From: Chitinophagia bacterium
GTDB taxonomy: Bacteria > Bacteroidota > Bacteroidia > Chitinophagales > Chitinophagaceae
DNA length: 33,750 bases
Direction of reading: 5' to 3'
Assembly: GCA_009928005.1 (NCBI GenBank)
Contig: RFVO01000013.1
Coordinates: 1-33,750, forward strand
The notes below the pieces were generated by a model that was not told the DNA's origin, searched no databases, and saw only the letters and a program-made list of their open reading frames with translations. The position numbers were made by a program, and so were the translations under genes. Below, one piece after another: positions 1-8,165 of this stretch (the stretch's first letter is position 1; every line of letters begins with the position of its first letter).

Positions 1-460
1 CAACATCAATAATGGAATTAGGATTTTCTTCAAAACCATAAGGTTGAATAGGATAACCCTCATCATCAATTTTTAATTTTCTAGGGCTGGTATATCCTAA
101 GTGCATCCAAACACTTGCTGTACCTGGACCACCATTAAAAGAAATTACCAATGGACGCTCATCTTTATTAGTCACATCGGTACGCTCATAGTATACATAA
201 AATAAACCAGCAATTGCTTTCCCTTCTTCATCCCAAACAGGCATAGTCCCTGTCACCACTCTGTATGGAACTTTTTGTCCTTTTACATTTACTTCCCCTT
301 TATTTTCAGTTTTAGCTTCTAAAGAAAGTTCTCTTTTAAAGCTTGGATTTTTATCCTCTGATTTAGTAGCTGATTTGGCAGCTGTTTCTTCACCAGGTTT
401 TTGTGCTTGTGCTACAAAAGAAAGTAGCATTAATAAACACGTTAATAGTTGTTTTTGCAT
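1..460 (-). CDS. Secreted S10-family serine carboxypeptidase, N-terminal part
   Basis: The gene reads leftward from an ATG at 460 and runs off the window, leaving 153 codons. Residues 1-19 form a signal peptide (positive start, Leu-rich core, AQAQ cleavage region), so the product is exported. After a linker rich in Lys, Ala and Glu comes an S10 carboxypeptidase N-terminus with the motif SFNGGPGTASVWMHLGY, the family's substrate-binding/oxyanion segment. The catalytic Ser, Asp and His lie beyond the edge and cannot be checked. Family members remove C-terminal amino acids from peptides; a periplasmic or extracellular role in peptide scavenging is an inference. It is divergent from the gmk remnant across 147 bp. 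A TATATTTA near-match to the -7 box lies upstream. Confidence 0.85.
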   Translation of the reverse strand, partial: MQKQLLTCLLMLLSFVAQAQKPGEETAAKSATKSEDKNPSFKRELSLEAKTENKGEVNVKGQKVPYRVVTGTMPVWDEEGKAIAGLFYVYYERTDVTNKDERPLVISFNGGPGTASVWMHLGYTSPRKLKIDDEGYPIQPYGFEENPNSIIDV

Positions 461-607
461 AAGGCTATTATTAGTTTGAATTCGTTTTTTCTACTGCTAA
501 ATATACACCATAATTAGATTTTCACTAGCCCCCAGTATAATTATTTATTTAGGTAGTATTTGTGTAATTTAGAGCGAAGAAAAGCTATACCGATTAAAAC
601 CTAAAGG

Positions 608-1175
608 ATGTCAGAAGCCCTCCATAAAGTCATTATTTTAACTGCTCCTTCTGGTGCAGGAAAAACATCCATTGCGTCATATTTATTAAAGCAAATGCCA
701 CAGTTATCCTTTTCGGTATCGGCCACCACAAGAGCACAATGAAAAAAATGGGGTTGAATATCATTTTATTTCTTTGACTCAATTTGAAGGGCATATCTAT
801 CAAAATGATTTTTTAGAATACGAAATGGTATATGAAGGTGTTTATTATGGTACGCTGAAATCGGAGTTAACGCGCATTTGGAATTTAGGTAAAATTCCTA
901 TTTTAGATATTGATGTAAAAGGTGCCATTAAAGTGCAAAAGGAAATTGGGGCTAATTGTTTATCTATTTTTATTATGCCACCCTCTATTGAAGTTTTAAA
1001 ACAGCGATTAGAAAATAGAAAAACAGAAACTTCAGAAAGTATACAAGTGCGTTTAGATAAAGCAGCATATGAAATAAGTTTTAGTAAGCAGTTTAATGCT
1101 GTCATTCAAAACAATGATTTAGCCTTAGCTTGTAGCAAAACTGAAAAACTTATTACTAATTTCATACAATCATAA
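608..1175 (+). pseudogene. gmk: Guanylate kinase, frameshifted
   Basis: Guanylate kinase phosphorylates GMP to GDP and is normally essential. Frame one starts at ATG 608 and encodes 44 residues with the P-loop APSGAGKTS and the GMP-site motif SVSATTRAQ, then stops at TGA 740-742. The rest continues in the +1 frame from about 738 (NEKNGVEYHF, then FLEYEMVYEGVYYGTLKSE) to the stop at 1173-1175, with all expected C-terminal segments. Family alignments place about two residues, including a conserved GMP-binding Arg, between RAQ and NEKNG, so about 8 nt seem missing. The rest is well conserved, so either the break is very recent or it is a sequence/assembly error. The downstream frame also opens from TTG 774, but that product would lack the P-loop. 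Confidence 0.85.
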
Positions 1176-1217
1176 AAGTCAAGGTTCTAAGTATTTTTAA
1201 TTTTTAAATAAATAATT

Positions 1218-2036
1218 ATGTCATTACAAGGAAAAACCGTTTTTATCACAGGCGGTAGCAGAGGAATCGGAAAGGCAATGGCTATAAAACTAGCTGCAGC
1301 AGGTGCTAATATTGTCATTGCTGCAAAATCGGTAGAAGAAGATCCGCGTTTAGGAGGCACAATTTTTACAGCAGCTGCTGAAGTAGAAGCCTTAGGTGTA
1401 AAGGCTTTAGCTGTTCAAGTAGATATTAGAGACGAAGCGCAAATTGCAAATGCAGTGAAACTGACAGTAGAAAAATTTGGTGGCATTGATATACTTATTA
1501 ATAATGCAAGTGCTATTCAATTAACTGATACCACAAACACTCCTAGTAAGCGTTTTGATTTAATGCACAGCATTAATGTACGCGGTACTTTTTTAATGGT
1601 ACAACATGCACTACCTTATTTAAAAAAATCGACACATGCTCATATTTTAACTTTATCACCTCCTATTAATTTAGCACCCAAGTGGTTGGGACCACATGTT
1701 GCCTATACAATTTCGAAATACAATATGAGTATGATGACCTTAGGTTGGGCAGAAGAATTTAAAAATGAAAACATTGCTTGTAATTCTATATGGCCTAGAA
1801 CTACTATTGATACAGCGGCTGTGCGTAATTTATTAGGCGGAGAAAAATTAGCAAATATGAGTCGAACCGCTGATATTATTGCAGATGCTGCTTTCTATAT
1901 TTTAAGTAAAGAAAAATTAGTCTACACGGGAAAATTATTTACCGATGAAGAAGTTTTAGCCGCAGAAGGTATAACCGATTTAGCTCATTATTCTGTAGTG
2001 CCGGGAGCTAAATTATTTTACGATTTATTTTTATAA
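1218..2036 (+). CDS. HSDL2-like short-chain dehydrogenase/reductase
   Basis: A 272-residue classical SDR fold, probably cytosolic. The cofactor motif TGGSRGIG is at residues 11-18, NNAS at 95-98, and the catalytic set is probably Ser147, Tyr163 and Lys167 (YTISK). The segments TLSPPINLAPKW, YTISKYNMSM and IWPRTTIDTAAVRNLLGG match the hydroxysteroid dehydrogenase-like 2 (HSDL2) group rather than FabG. The C-terminal SCP2 sterol-carrier domain of animal HSDL2 is absent. Substrate is unknown; members are linked to fatty-acid or alcohol metabolism. It begins 42 bp after gmk and 46 bp before the M20 gene on the same strand. A TATTTTTA element upstream could serve as a weak -7 box. Confidence 0.85.
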   Translation: MSLQGKTVFITGGSRGIGKAMAIKLAAAGANIVIAAKSVEEDPRLGGTIFTAAAEVEALGVKALAVQVDIRDEAQIANAVKLTVEKFGGIDILINNASAIQLTDTTNTPSKRFDLMHSINVRGTFLMVQHALPYLKKSTHAHILTLSPPINLAPKWLGPHVAYTISKYNMSMMTLGWAEEFKNENIACNSIWPRTTIDTAAVRNLLGGEKLANMSRTADIIADAAFYILSKEKLVYTGKLFTDEEVLAAEGITDLAHYSVVPGAKLFYDLFL

Positions 2037-2082
2037 TATTTTAAAACACTTTAATTAATTATATCAATTTAAAGAACTATTT

Positions 2083-3516
2083 ATGAAACGAATTTTAATA
2101 TTGGCATTTGTAGTACTAAGTATTCAAGTAATAGCACAGAAGAAAAATAGAATTGACCCTGCAACACAACAATTAAATGCAAATAAAGAAGCTGCACTAG
2201 CAGCTTTAAACAATGCTTATGAAGCAGACAAAAAAACTGCCCTGCAAATATGGGAATATGCAGAAGTAGGTTATAAAGAAAATAAAAGTGCTGCTTTGCA
2301 TGTACAGAATTTAAAAGCAGCAGGCTTTGCTATTGAAACGGGTGTTGCTGAAATTCCTACTGCCTTTGTAGCTACTTATGGTAGTGGTTCTCCTGTGATT
2401 GGCATACTAGCAGAATATGATGCACTTCCAGGTTTAGCACAAACAGCTAATCCAGAAAAAAACCCAATTGCTGGTAAAAATGCAGGACATGGTTGTGGAC
2501 ATCATTTATTTGGTACAGCTTCAGTAGGTGCTGGTATTGCCATTAAAGAATTAATTGCTGCTGGTAAATTAAAAGGAACCATTAAAGTATATGGTTGTCC
2601 TGCTGAAGAAGGTGGAAGCGGAAAAGTATATATGGTACGTGCTGGTTTATTTAATGGAGTAGATGCTGTAATACATTGGCATCCAGGTAATGCCAATGAA
2701 GTAACTATGACAAGTGCACTTGCTAATAAATCAGCAAAGTTTAGATTCTATGGTGTATCTGCACATGCTGCAGATGCAGTAGAAGCAATGGATAATATGG
2801 TAAACATGATGCGTGAACATGTACCACAAGAAACAAGAATTCATTATATCATCACAAGTGGTGGTAAGGCGCCCAATGTAGTGCCTGATTTTGCAGAAGC
2901 TTACTATTATGTACGTCATCCAAAACGTAAAGATGTAGTAGAAATTTTTGATAGAGTAGTGAAGGCTGCTGAAGGTGGTGCACTCGGAACGGGAACAAGT
3001 ATGAAGTATGAAATTATTGGTGGCACACATGATTTATTATTAAACAGAACTTTAGCTGAAGTGATGCAAGCTAATTTAGAAAAAGTAGGTGGCGTTACTT
3101 ATTCAGAAGAAGAAAAAGCATTTGGTAAAAAATTACAAGCTAGTTTTTTTAGTGCAGCCCCTGCACTAGAAGAAGCGGCAAGTATTAGACCTTTAAAAAT
3201 AATTCCTGATGCAGGTGATGGTTCAACAGATGTAGGTGATGTAAGCTATGCCATACCCACTGTAGGTTTAAGCGCTGCTACTTGGATACCGGGCACACCT
3301 GCACATAGTTGGCAAGCAGTGGCTTGTGGTGGAACAGAGATTGGTACAAAAGGCATGTTAGTAGCTAGTAAAACAATGGCACTCACTGCAATTGATTTAT
3401 TCAGCAATGCAAATATAATTAAAACAGCTACTGAAGAATTTAATAAAGCTAAGGGCAACTATAATTATAAAGCCATATTAGGCGACCGCAAACCAGCTTT
3501 GAATTACAGAGATTAG
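2083..3516 (+). CDS. Secreted M20-family amidohydrolase (AbgB-like)
   Basis: A 477-residue M20 metallopeptidase/amidohydrolase. Residues 1-18 are a clear signal peptide, so unlike cytosolic E. coli AbgB this protein is exported. Metal-site segments of the AbgB subgroup are visible: GILAEYDALPG, HGCGHHLFG, GCPAEEGGSGK and DAVIHWHPGN; a C-terminal zinc-site His lies in TPAHSWQAVACGG. AbgB acts with AbgA on p-aminobenzoyl-glutamate and relatives cleave other acyl-amino acids; the substrate here is open. No AbgA partner is adjacent. The gene is followed by a strong hairpin. Confidence 0.85.
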   Translation: MKRILILAFVVLSIQVIAQKKNRIDPATQQLNANKEAALAALNNAYEADKKTALQIWEYAEVGYKENKSAALHVQNLKAAGFAIETGVAEIPTAFVATYGSGSPVIGILAEYDALPGLAQTANPEKNPIAGKNAGHGCGHHLFGTASVGAGIAIKELIAAGKLKGTIKVYGCPAEEGGSGKVYMVRAGLFNGVDAVIHWHPGNANEVTMTSALANKSAKFRFYGVSAHAADAVEAMDNMVNMMREHVPQETRIHYIITSGGKAPNVVPDFAEAYYYVRHPKRKDVVEIFDRVVKAAEGGALGTGTSMKYEIIGGTHDLLLNRTLAEVMQANLEKVGGVTYSEEEKAFGKKLQASFFSAAPALEEAASIRPLKIIPDAGDGSTDVGDVSYAIPTVGLSAATWIPGTPAHSWQAVACGGTEIGTKGMLVASKTMALTAIDLFSNANIIKTATEEFNKAKGNYNYKAILGDRKPALNYRD

Positions 3517-3518
3517 TT

Positions 3519-3558
3519 AGTAAAAGAAGCGTAATAAAAAATTTACGCTTCTTTTACT
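3519..3558 (+). terminator. Perfect 16-bp hairpin after the M20 gene
   Basis: Arms 3519-3534 and 3543-3558 are exact reverse complements (AGTAAAAGAAGCGTAA) around an 8-nt loop, 2 bp after the M20 stop. There is no long U-tract directly after it. The sequence that follows (3559-3581) recurs after the nfu hairpin; see findings. Confidence 0.75.
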
Positions 3559-3578
3559 TTAACCTCTTATGATTTTTT

Positions 3579-3605
3579 CAAGGCACCCCATAAACGGGTG
3601 CCTTG
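3579..3605. terminator. 10-bp hairpin between convergent genes
   Basis: Arms CAAGGCACCC (3579-3588) and GGGTGCCTTG (3596-3605) pair perfectly around a 7-nt loop in the gap between the convergent M20 gene and lysS. It lies just past the lysS stop and probably ends lysS transcription; on the plus strand it is preceded by a T-tract and followed by ATTTATT, so it may act both ways. Confidence 0.65.
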
Positions 3606-3620
3606 ATTTATTAAAGGGGT

Positions 3621-5144
3621 TTAATCAATGTTGGCTTCTGGGCGCATTTGAGGGAAGAACAACACATCTTGAATAGAAGGTTGGTTCAACATCATCATGC
3701 ATAATCTATCTATACCAATACCAATGCCAGAAGTAGGTGGCATACCGTATTCTAAGGCTCTTAAAAAGTCGTGGTCGATAAACATAGCTTCGTCATCCCC
3801 GCGCTCCATTAAACCTAATTGTTCTTCGAAACGCTTTCTTTGATCAATAGGGTCATTTAACTCGGTATAGGCATTCGCTAATTCTTTACCATTCACCATT
3901 AATTCAAAACGCTCTACTAGGCCTTCCTTGCTTCGATGCTTTTTAGTAAGCGGGCTCATTTCAATAGGATAGTCAATGATAAAAGTGGGTTGTATATATT
4001 TAGGCTCACTGGTCGATCCAAAAATTTCATCAATTAATTTACCCTTACCAATAGTAGGTGCTACATCAATATGTAATTTTTTACAAACTTCTCTTAAAGC
4101 TGCTTCATCCATACCTGAAATATCAATACCTGTATTTTCTTGAATGGCCTCAATAATACTAATACGTCTATAAGGTGCTTTAAAATTTATTGTTTTATCA
4201 CCCACTGTTAATTCAGTAGTGCCATGTAAGGTTATAGCAATTTTTTCAAAAAGCTGTTCCGTAATTTCCATCATCCATAAATAATCCTTGTAAGCTGTAT
4301 ACCATTCTAAAACAGTAAACTCAGGATTATGCGTACGGTCCATTCCTTCATTTCTAAAATTTCTACTAAATTCATATACCCACTCAAAGCCTCCCACAAT
4401 TAATCTTTTCAAATATAATTCATTGGCAATACGCAAATAAAAAGGAACATCTAATGCATTATGATGTGTTGCAAAAGGCCTTGCTGCAGCACCTCCTGGA
4501 ATTGCTTGAAGTACCGGTGTATCTACTTCTAAGGCACCTCTTGTATTTAAGAATTCACGAATAGTAGTCATAAGTAAAGTGCGCTTAGCAAAAGTTTCTT
4601 TTACAGAAGGATTGATAATTAAATCGGCATAGCGTTGACGATATCTAAATTCAGGATCTGTGACTGCATCAAATACATTTCCTTCCTCATCTCTTTTCAC
4701 CACCGGAAGTGGCTTTAAAGATTTTGCTAATAAAGTAACTGTGCTTGAATGAACCGATATCTCTCCTGTTTTTGTAATAAAGACATACCCGGTAGAGCCA
4801 ATTATATCTCCTAGGTCCATTGCATTTTTAGTAATAGCATCCCAATAAGACTTGTCTTCACCTGGGCAAATTTCATCTCTCTTAATATATAATTGTAAAA
4901 TACCCTTATCGTCTTGAATTTTAACAAACAATACCTTGCCCTTATCATTCACACTCATAATTCTACCTGCTACACAAACAGCGGCATACTTTTCTTTATT
5001 TTCTTCGGTATAGTTTTCTTTGATATCATTAGAATAATGAGAAACAGGATATAAAGGAGCAGGGTATGGATTAATTCCAGCTGCCTCTAAATGGGCTAAT
5101 TTTTCACGTCTTATAATTTCTTGTTCTGATAGCGATTGGCTCAT
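3621..5144 (-). CDS. lysS: Lysine--tRNA ligase, class II
   Basis: Charges tRNA-Lys with lysine. From the ATG at 5144 the product is 507 residues, matching E. coli LysS (505). It has an N-terminal OB-fold anticodon-binding domain (about 50-170) and a class II core. Motif 2 is visible as FRNEGMDRTHNPEF and motif 3 as GIGIGIDRL. The frame is open 14 codons further upstream, but that extension overlaps the promoter and has no family counterpart, so MSQSLSEQEI is chosen as the start. The upstream gene on the same strand is the RluE-like gene, but lysS has its own -7 element at 5164-5171. Confidence 0.95.
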   Translation of the reverse strand: MSQSLSEQEIIRREKLAHLEAAGINPYPAPLYPVSHYSNDIKENYTEENKEKYAAVCVAGRIMSVNDKGKVLFVKIQDDKGILQLYIKRDEICPGEDKSYWDAITKNAMDLGDIIGSTGYVFITKTGEISVHSSTVTLLAKSLKPLPVVKRDEEGNVFDAVTDPEFRYRQRYADLIINPSVKETFAKRTLLMTTIREFLNTRGALEVDTPVLQAIPGGAAARPFATHHNALDVPFYLRIANELYLKRLIVGGFEWVYEFSRNFRNEGMDRTHNPEFTVLEWYTAYKDYLWMMEITEQLFEKIAITLHGTTELTVGDKTINFKAPYRRISIIEAIQENTGIDISGMDEAALREVCKKLHIDVAPTIGKGKLIDEIFGSTSEPKYIQPTFIIDYPIEMSPLTKKHRSKEGLVERFELMVNGKELANAYTELNDPIDQRKRFEEQLGLMERGDDEAMFIDHDFLRALEYGMPPTSGIGIGIDRLCMMMLNQPSIQDVLFFPQMRPEANID

Positions 5145-5163
5145 TGATGTTATATTATTAGTG

Positions 5164-5171
5164 CAAAAGTA
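5164..5171 (-). promoter_or_regulatory. -7 promoter element of lysS
   Basis: Reads TACTTTTG on the minus strand, an exact match to the Bacteroidota consensus TAnnTTTG, 19 nt before the lysS ATG. No convincing -33 TTG at the usual distance. Confidence 0.55.
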
Positions 5172-5186
5172 AAACTTAGCAGTCAA

Positions 5187-5813
5187 TTAACGAAAGAAGC
5201 CTTCTTGAACCTCCTGATGACTTAAACTAATTAAATCGCTAGGCTGCATATCCTTTATAGTGAACCTGCCTATTTGAGAGCGAATTAATCTAAGTACAGG
5301 AAATTGCACTGCAGCAAACATTTTTCGTACCTGTCTATTCTTTCCTTCTTTAAGTTCAATCTGGGCCCAAGAAGTAGGGATATTTTTTCTGAATCGAATG
5401 GGTGGGTTTCTTTCAGGTACCGCGACATTGGGCTCTAAAAGACTCAACACTGCAGGCTGGCTTTTATATTTAATACCATTCACATTAATAAATACCCCCT
5501 TAGCGAGCTGCTTGGTAGCCTCTATAGTTAAATTGCCTTCCACTTGAACCCAGTAAGTTCTTTTATGTTCAAAGCTTGGATGCAATAGCTGATGATTCAT
5601 TTTGGTATCGTTTGTTAAAAACAATAATCCTTCACTATCATAATCTAATCTTCCTACAGGATAAACATCTTTTGCAACTTCAATAATATCTTTTAAACAT
5701 AATTTATTATCTGTCGAAGTAAATTGCGACAATACTTGAAAGGGTTTATATAATAAATAGTAGTCGCTCAATCTAGTAGTTCTTTTAATAACAAAGTCCC
5801 CCTGAATGCTCAA
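5187..5813 (-). CDS. rluE: 23S rRNA pseudouridine synthase, RluE type
   Basis: Isomerises a uridine in rRNA to pseudouridine. The 208-residue protein lacks the S4 domain of RluB/RluF and matches the short RluE form, which in E. coli modifies U2457 of 23S rRNA. The catalytic motif PVGRLDYDSEGLLFLTND carries the catalytic Asp, and KEGKNRQVRKMFAAV is the second conserved RluB/E/F motif. The start is uncertain: there is no ATG. TTG 5813 gives the length quoted; TTG 5771 (MSDYYLLYKPF) would fit the family N-terminus better and give 194 residues. The specific target nucleotide is inferred from family only. Confidence 0.85.
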   Translation of the reverse strand: MSIQGDFVIKRTTRLSDYYLLYKPFQVLSQFTSTDNKLCLKDIIEVAKDVYPVGRLDYDSEGLLFLTNDTKMNHQLLHPSFEHKRTYWVQVEGNLTIEATKQLAKGVFINVNGIKYKSQPAVLSLLEPNVAVPERNPPIRFRKNIPTSWAQIELKEGKNRQVRKMFAAVQFPVLRLIRSQIGRFTIKDMQPSDLISLSHQEVQEGFFR

Positions 5814-5846
5814 GAGGACCTCGTATATAGATGGGTTAGTAAGTAT

Positions 5847-5861
5847 GGGAATCAGATTCCC
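5847..5861. repeat. Palindromic site upstream of rluE
   Basis: GGGAATC and GATTCCC are exact inverted arms around a single A. It lies 34 bp upstream of the TTG at 5813, where it could be an operator or a 5'-UTR hairpin. Confidence 0.5.
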
Positions 5862-6177
5862 TTCACAATATTAAATATACTTTTTTCTAATTCAAAAAAT
5901 ATTTTGAACAAATTTATTGACGTTATCCACAATTAGCCTATTTAAAGGCAATTTTAAAAAATATAATTTATATAAATTAATAGCTTGAATAAATAAAAAA
6001 TAGAAGCTGCAATAAAAATAAAAATTGCTGAAACATTGATGAATAAAGGGTTTAATAAGATGCTACTTTAATTTCATTAGTTAACTACTTTTAATTTTAT
6101 TCTAAAATTATTATAAAATAAGGGCCTATTTTTAAAGAGAAATGAGTGAAAAAGATTTTTTTACAAAAAAGGGGTAT

Positions 6178-6185
6178 TACCTTTG
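6178..6185 (+). promoter_or_regulatory. -7 promoter element of the lpxD-like gene
   Basis: TACCTTTG matches TAnnTTTG exactly, 21 nt before the ATG at 6207. Confidence 0.6.
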
Positions 6186-6206
6186 ATTTAGGCCAAAAAC
6201 ATACAT

Positions 6207-7154
6207 ATGAAGCTTTCTACACCCGTTTCGGTTAAATGGTTATCAACTCTAACCTCCTCTGAATTATTAGGTAATACTTCTTTAGAAATTACTGGAGTGA
6301 ATGAAATTCATCAAGTTGAAAGCGGTGATATTGTATTTGTAGATCATCCAAAATATTATGATACTTGCTTAAATAGTGCAGCTACTTGTATCATTATTAA
6401 TAATAAAGAGGTAAACATACCAGCAGGTAAGGCATTATTATTTTGTGAAGACCCCTTTGAAGCCTATATAAAAATTGTGCAGCATTTTAAACCCTTACAA
6501 ATAAGCAATAAGCCTATTGATGAAAATGCAATTATTGGTGAGGGTACTGTAATTATGCCCCATGTATTTATAGGAGCGAATGTTGTTATTGGAAAAAATT
6601 GCTTGATTTACCCTAACGTAAGCATATTAGCAGATACTATAATTGGAGATGATGTAATTATTCAAGCAGGTACGGTTATTGGCAGCGATGCCTTTTATTA
6701 TAATTCTAAAAAGAACCGAGCCGCCTGGTATAAAAAATTACTAAGTTGTGGCAGGGTTATTATTGAAAATAAAGTGGAAATAGGGGCTTGCTGTACTGTA
6801 GATAGAGGCGTAAGTGGAGATACTATTATAGGTATGGGCACCAAAATTGACAACATGGTGCACATTGGACATGATACTCAAATTGAAGCCAACTGTTTAT
6901 TTGCAGCTCAAGTTGGTATTGCAGGAGGGGTTAAGATAAAATCGGGTGTAACTATTTGGGGCCAGGCAGGTGTAAATAAAACATTAACCATTGGAGAAAA
7001 TGCAGTGGTTTTATCTCAGGCAGCTGTATTATCTAGTATTGAAGGCAATAAAGTATATATGGGATTCCCTGCAGAAGACGCTTCTATTAAAAGAAGAGAA
7101 TTAGTTTGGATTCGTCGTATTCCTCAGCTTTGGAAAAAAATAATGGAAAAGTAG
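6207..7154 (+). CDS. lpxD: LpxD-like UDP-3-O-acylglucosamine N-acyltransferase
   Basis: LpxD adds the N-linked 3-hydroxyacyl chain during lipid A synthesis. The 315-residue product has an N-terminal uridine-binding-like domain (about 1-100) and a left-handed beta-helix of hexapeptide repeats (about 105-265) with NMVHIGHD containing the expected catalytic His. The C-terminal helix (RRIPQLWKKI) is shorter than in canonical LpxD (about 340 residues). It stands alone, away from the usual lpxC/fabZ or lpxA neighbours, so it could be a second paralogue with a different acyl or sugar substrate. Acyltransferase class is certain; LpxD identity is likely. Confidence 0.8.
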   Translation: MKLSTPVSVKWLSTLTSSELLGNTSLEITGVNEIHQVESGDIVFVDHPKYYDTCLNSAATCIIINNKEVNIPAGKALLFCEDPFEAYIKIVQHFKPLQISNKPIDENAIIGEGTVIMPHVFIGANVVIGKNCLIYPNVSILADTIIGDDVIIQAGTVIGSDAFYYNSKKNRAAWYKKLLSCGRVIIENKVEIGACCTVDRGVSGDTIIGMGTKIDNMVHIGHDTQIEANCLFAAQVGIAGGVKIKSGVTIWGQAGVNKTLTIGENAVVLSQAAVLSSIEGNKVYMGFPAEDASIKRRELVWIRRIPQLWKKIMEK

Positions 7155-7184
7155 TAATATTCAAAGCACAATTTAAAAGACCTT

Positions 7185-8162
7185 CTAGCTAAGCTGATGT
7201 AATTCAGTTAACTCTGCACATACTCTTTTAATAGTGGTATCCATGCTACGATATTTAAAAGAAGGAAAGGCATTTAAAAATTTCTCATTATTAAAAAATA
7301 CTTTAGCCTGCGCTGTAGCCGCTGTCTCTTTAGTAAGTAATGGTGTTTTTCCTGTAAATAAAGATTTTATAGCCTCTAATCTCCAAACAATAGCTGCTAA
7401 CAAAGGCGTAACTTTTCTTGTAGGAGGTTTTTTAGTAAATGCATTTGCAATTTGTGTAAACACAGATTGATAACTTAAGTTTTCAGCACTTATAATATAA
7501 CGTTCACCAACAATAGAACTATCCATTAATAATTGCATGGCATCTACTACATCAAGAACATCCACAAAACCACTGATACCATTAGTATACCAAGGGAACT
7601 GATTATAACTTGATTTAAAAATTTCAGAAGACCCTTTGTTCCAATCTCCTGCTCCAAATATAATTACCGGGTTAACTATAGCAACATTTAATCCTTCCGC
7701 CATTCCTCTCCACACTTCCATTTCTGCTAAGTACTTCGATTTACCATAAATACTATTACTAGTTGCTGGGGTCCAACTCATAGTTTCATCAATGGGAGCA
7801 TCTTCTCTAATTCTACCAAGTGCCGCTACTGAACTTACAAATACTAACTTCTCTACTTTTTTATCAATACAAATATTAACCAGATTTGCAGTGCCTTCTT
7901 GATTGGCCTTCATCATTTCATCTGCTTTTTTAGGAGAGAAAGAAACAATAGCTGCACAATGATAAACTTGTTGAGTCCCTTCTATGGCAGCTTCTAAGGA
8001 TACAATATCTAATAAATCACCTTCCACCCACTGCACTTGCTCAGCACCTTTAAAATGGGGTGGCTGTTTACGATACAATGCCCTTACCTTTTTCCCTTTG
8101 GCTACTAGCGATTGTATTAAATGAGCGCCTACTAGCCCACTAGCACCAGTTACAAAAATCAT
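7185..8162 (-). CDS. NAD(P)-dependent epimerase/dehydratase (extended SDR)
   Basis: A 325-residue extended SDR. The cofactor motif GASGLVGAHL is at residues 6-15, the catalytic YGKSK (YxxxK) near 140, and FVSSVAALG supplies the active-site Ser region. The family includes nucleotide-sugar epimerases and dihydroflavonol-reductase-like enzymes; the sequence most resembles the latter, but the substrate cannot be set. The start lies 3 bp after the SCO1-like stop, so the two are probably co-transcribed. It converges with the lpxD-like gene across 30 bp. Confidence 0.85.
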   Translation of the reverse strand: MIFVTGASGLVGAHLIQSLVAKGKKVRALYRKQPPHFKGAEQVQWVEGDLLDIVSLEAAIEGTQQVYHCAAIVSFSPKKADEMMKANQEGTANLVNICIDKKVEKLVFVSSVAALGRIREDAPIDETMSWTPATSNSIYGKSKYLAEMEVWRGMAEGLNVAIVNPVIIFGAGDWNKGSSEIFKSSYNQFPWYTNGISGFVDVLDVVDAMQLLMDSSIVGERYIISAENLSYQSVFTQIANAFTKKPPTRKVTPLLAAIVWRLEAIKSLFTGKTPLLTKETAATAQAKVFFNNEKFLNAFPSFKYRSMDTTIKRVCAELTELHQLS

Positions 8163-8165
8163 GGG

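Larger units (their letters stand above)
5814..6206. other. 393-bp AT-rich divergent intergenic region
   Basis: Separates rluE (minus) from the lpxD-like gene (plus). It contains a 15-nt inverted repeat GGGAATCAGATTCCC (5847-5861), a sequence identical to the DnaA box consensus, TTATCCACA (5923-5931), long runs of A and T, and the lpxD promoter at 6178-6185. I find no ORF or recognisable RNA gene. Confidence 0.6.

Noticed and set aside
734..752. Programmed +1 frameshift in gmk at CAA TGA, beside a run of seven A
   Set aside because: It would join the frames, but the product would still lack about two residues including a conserved GMP-binding Arg, so recoding would not restore a normal enzyme.
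2731..3030. Open frame on the minus strand inside the M20 gene
   Set aside because: It is a low-complexity shadow frame rich in Cys, His, Tyr and Ile with no homology signal; the plus-strand protein is clearly the real gene.
5980..6060. Weak stem pairs in the AT-rich gap (AGCTT/AAGCT, GCAAT/ATTGC) as a small RNA
   Set aside because: The stems are only 5 bp with long AT loops, as expected by chance in this composition.
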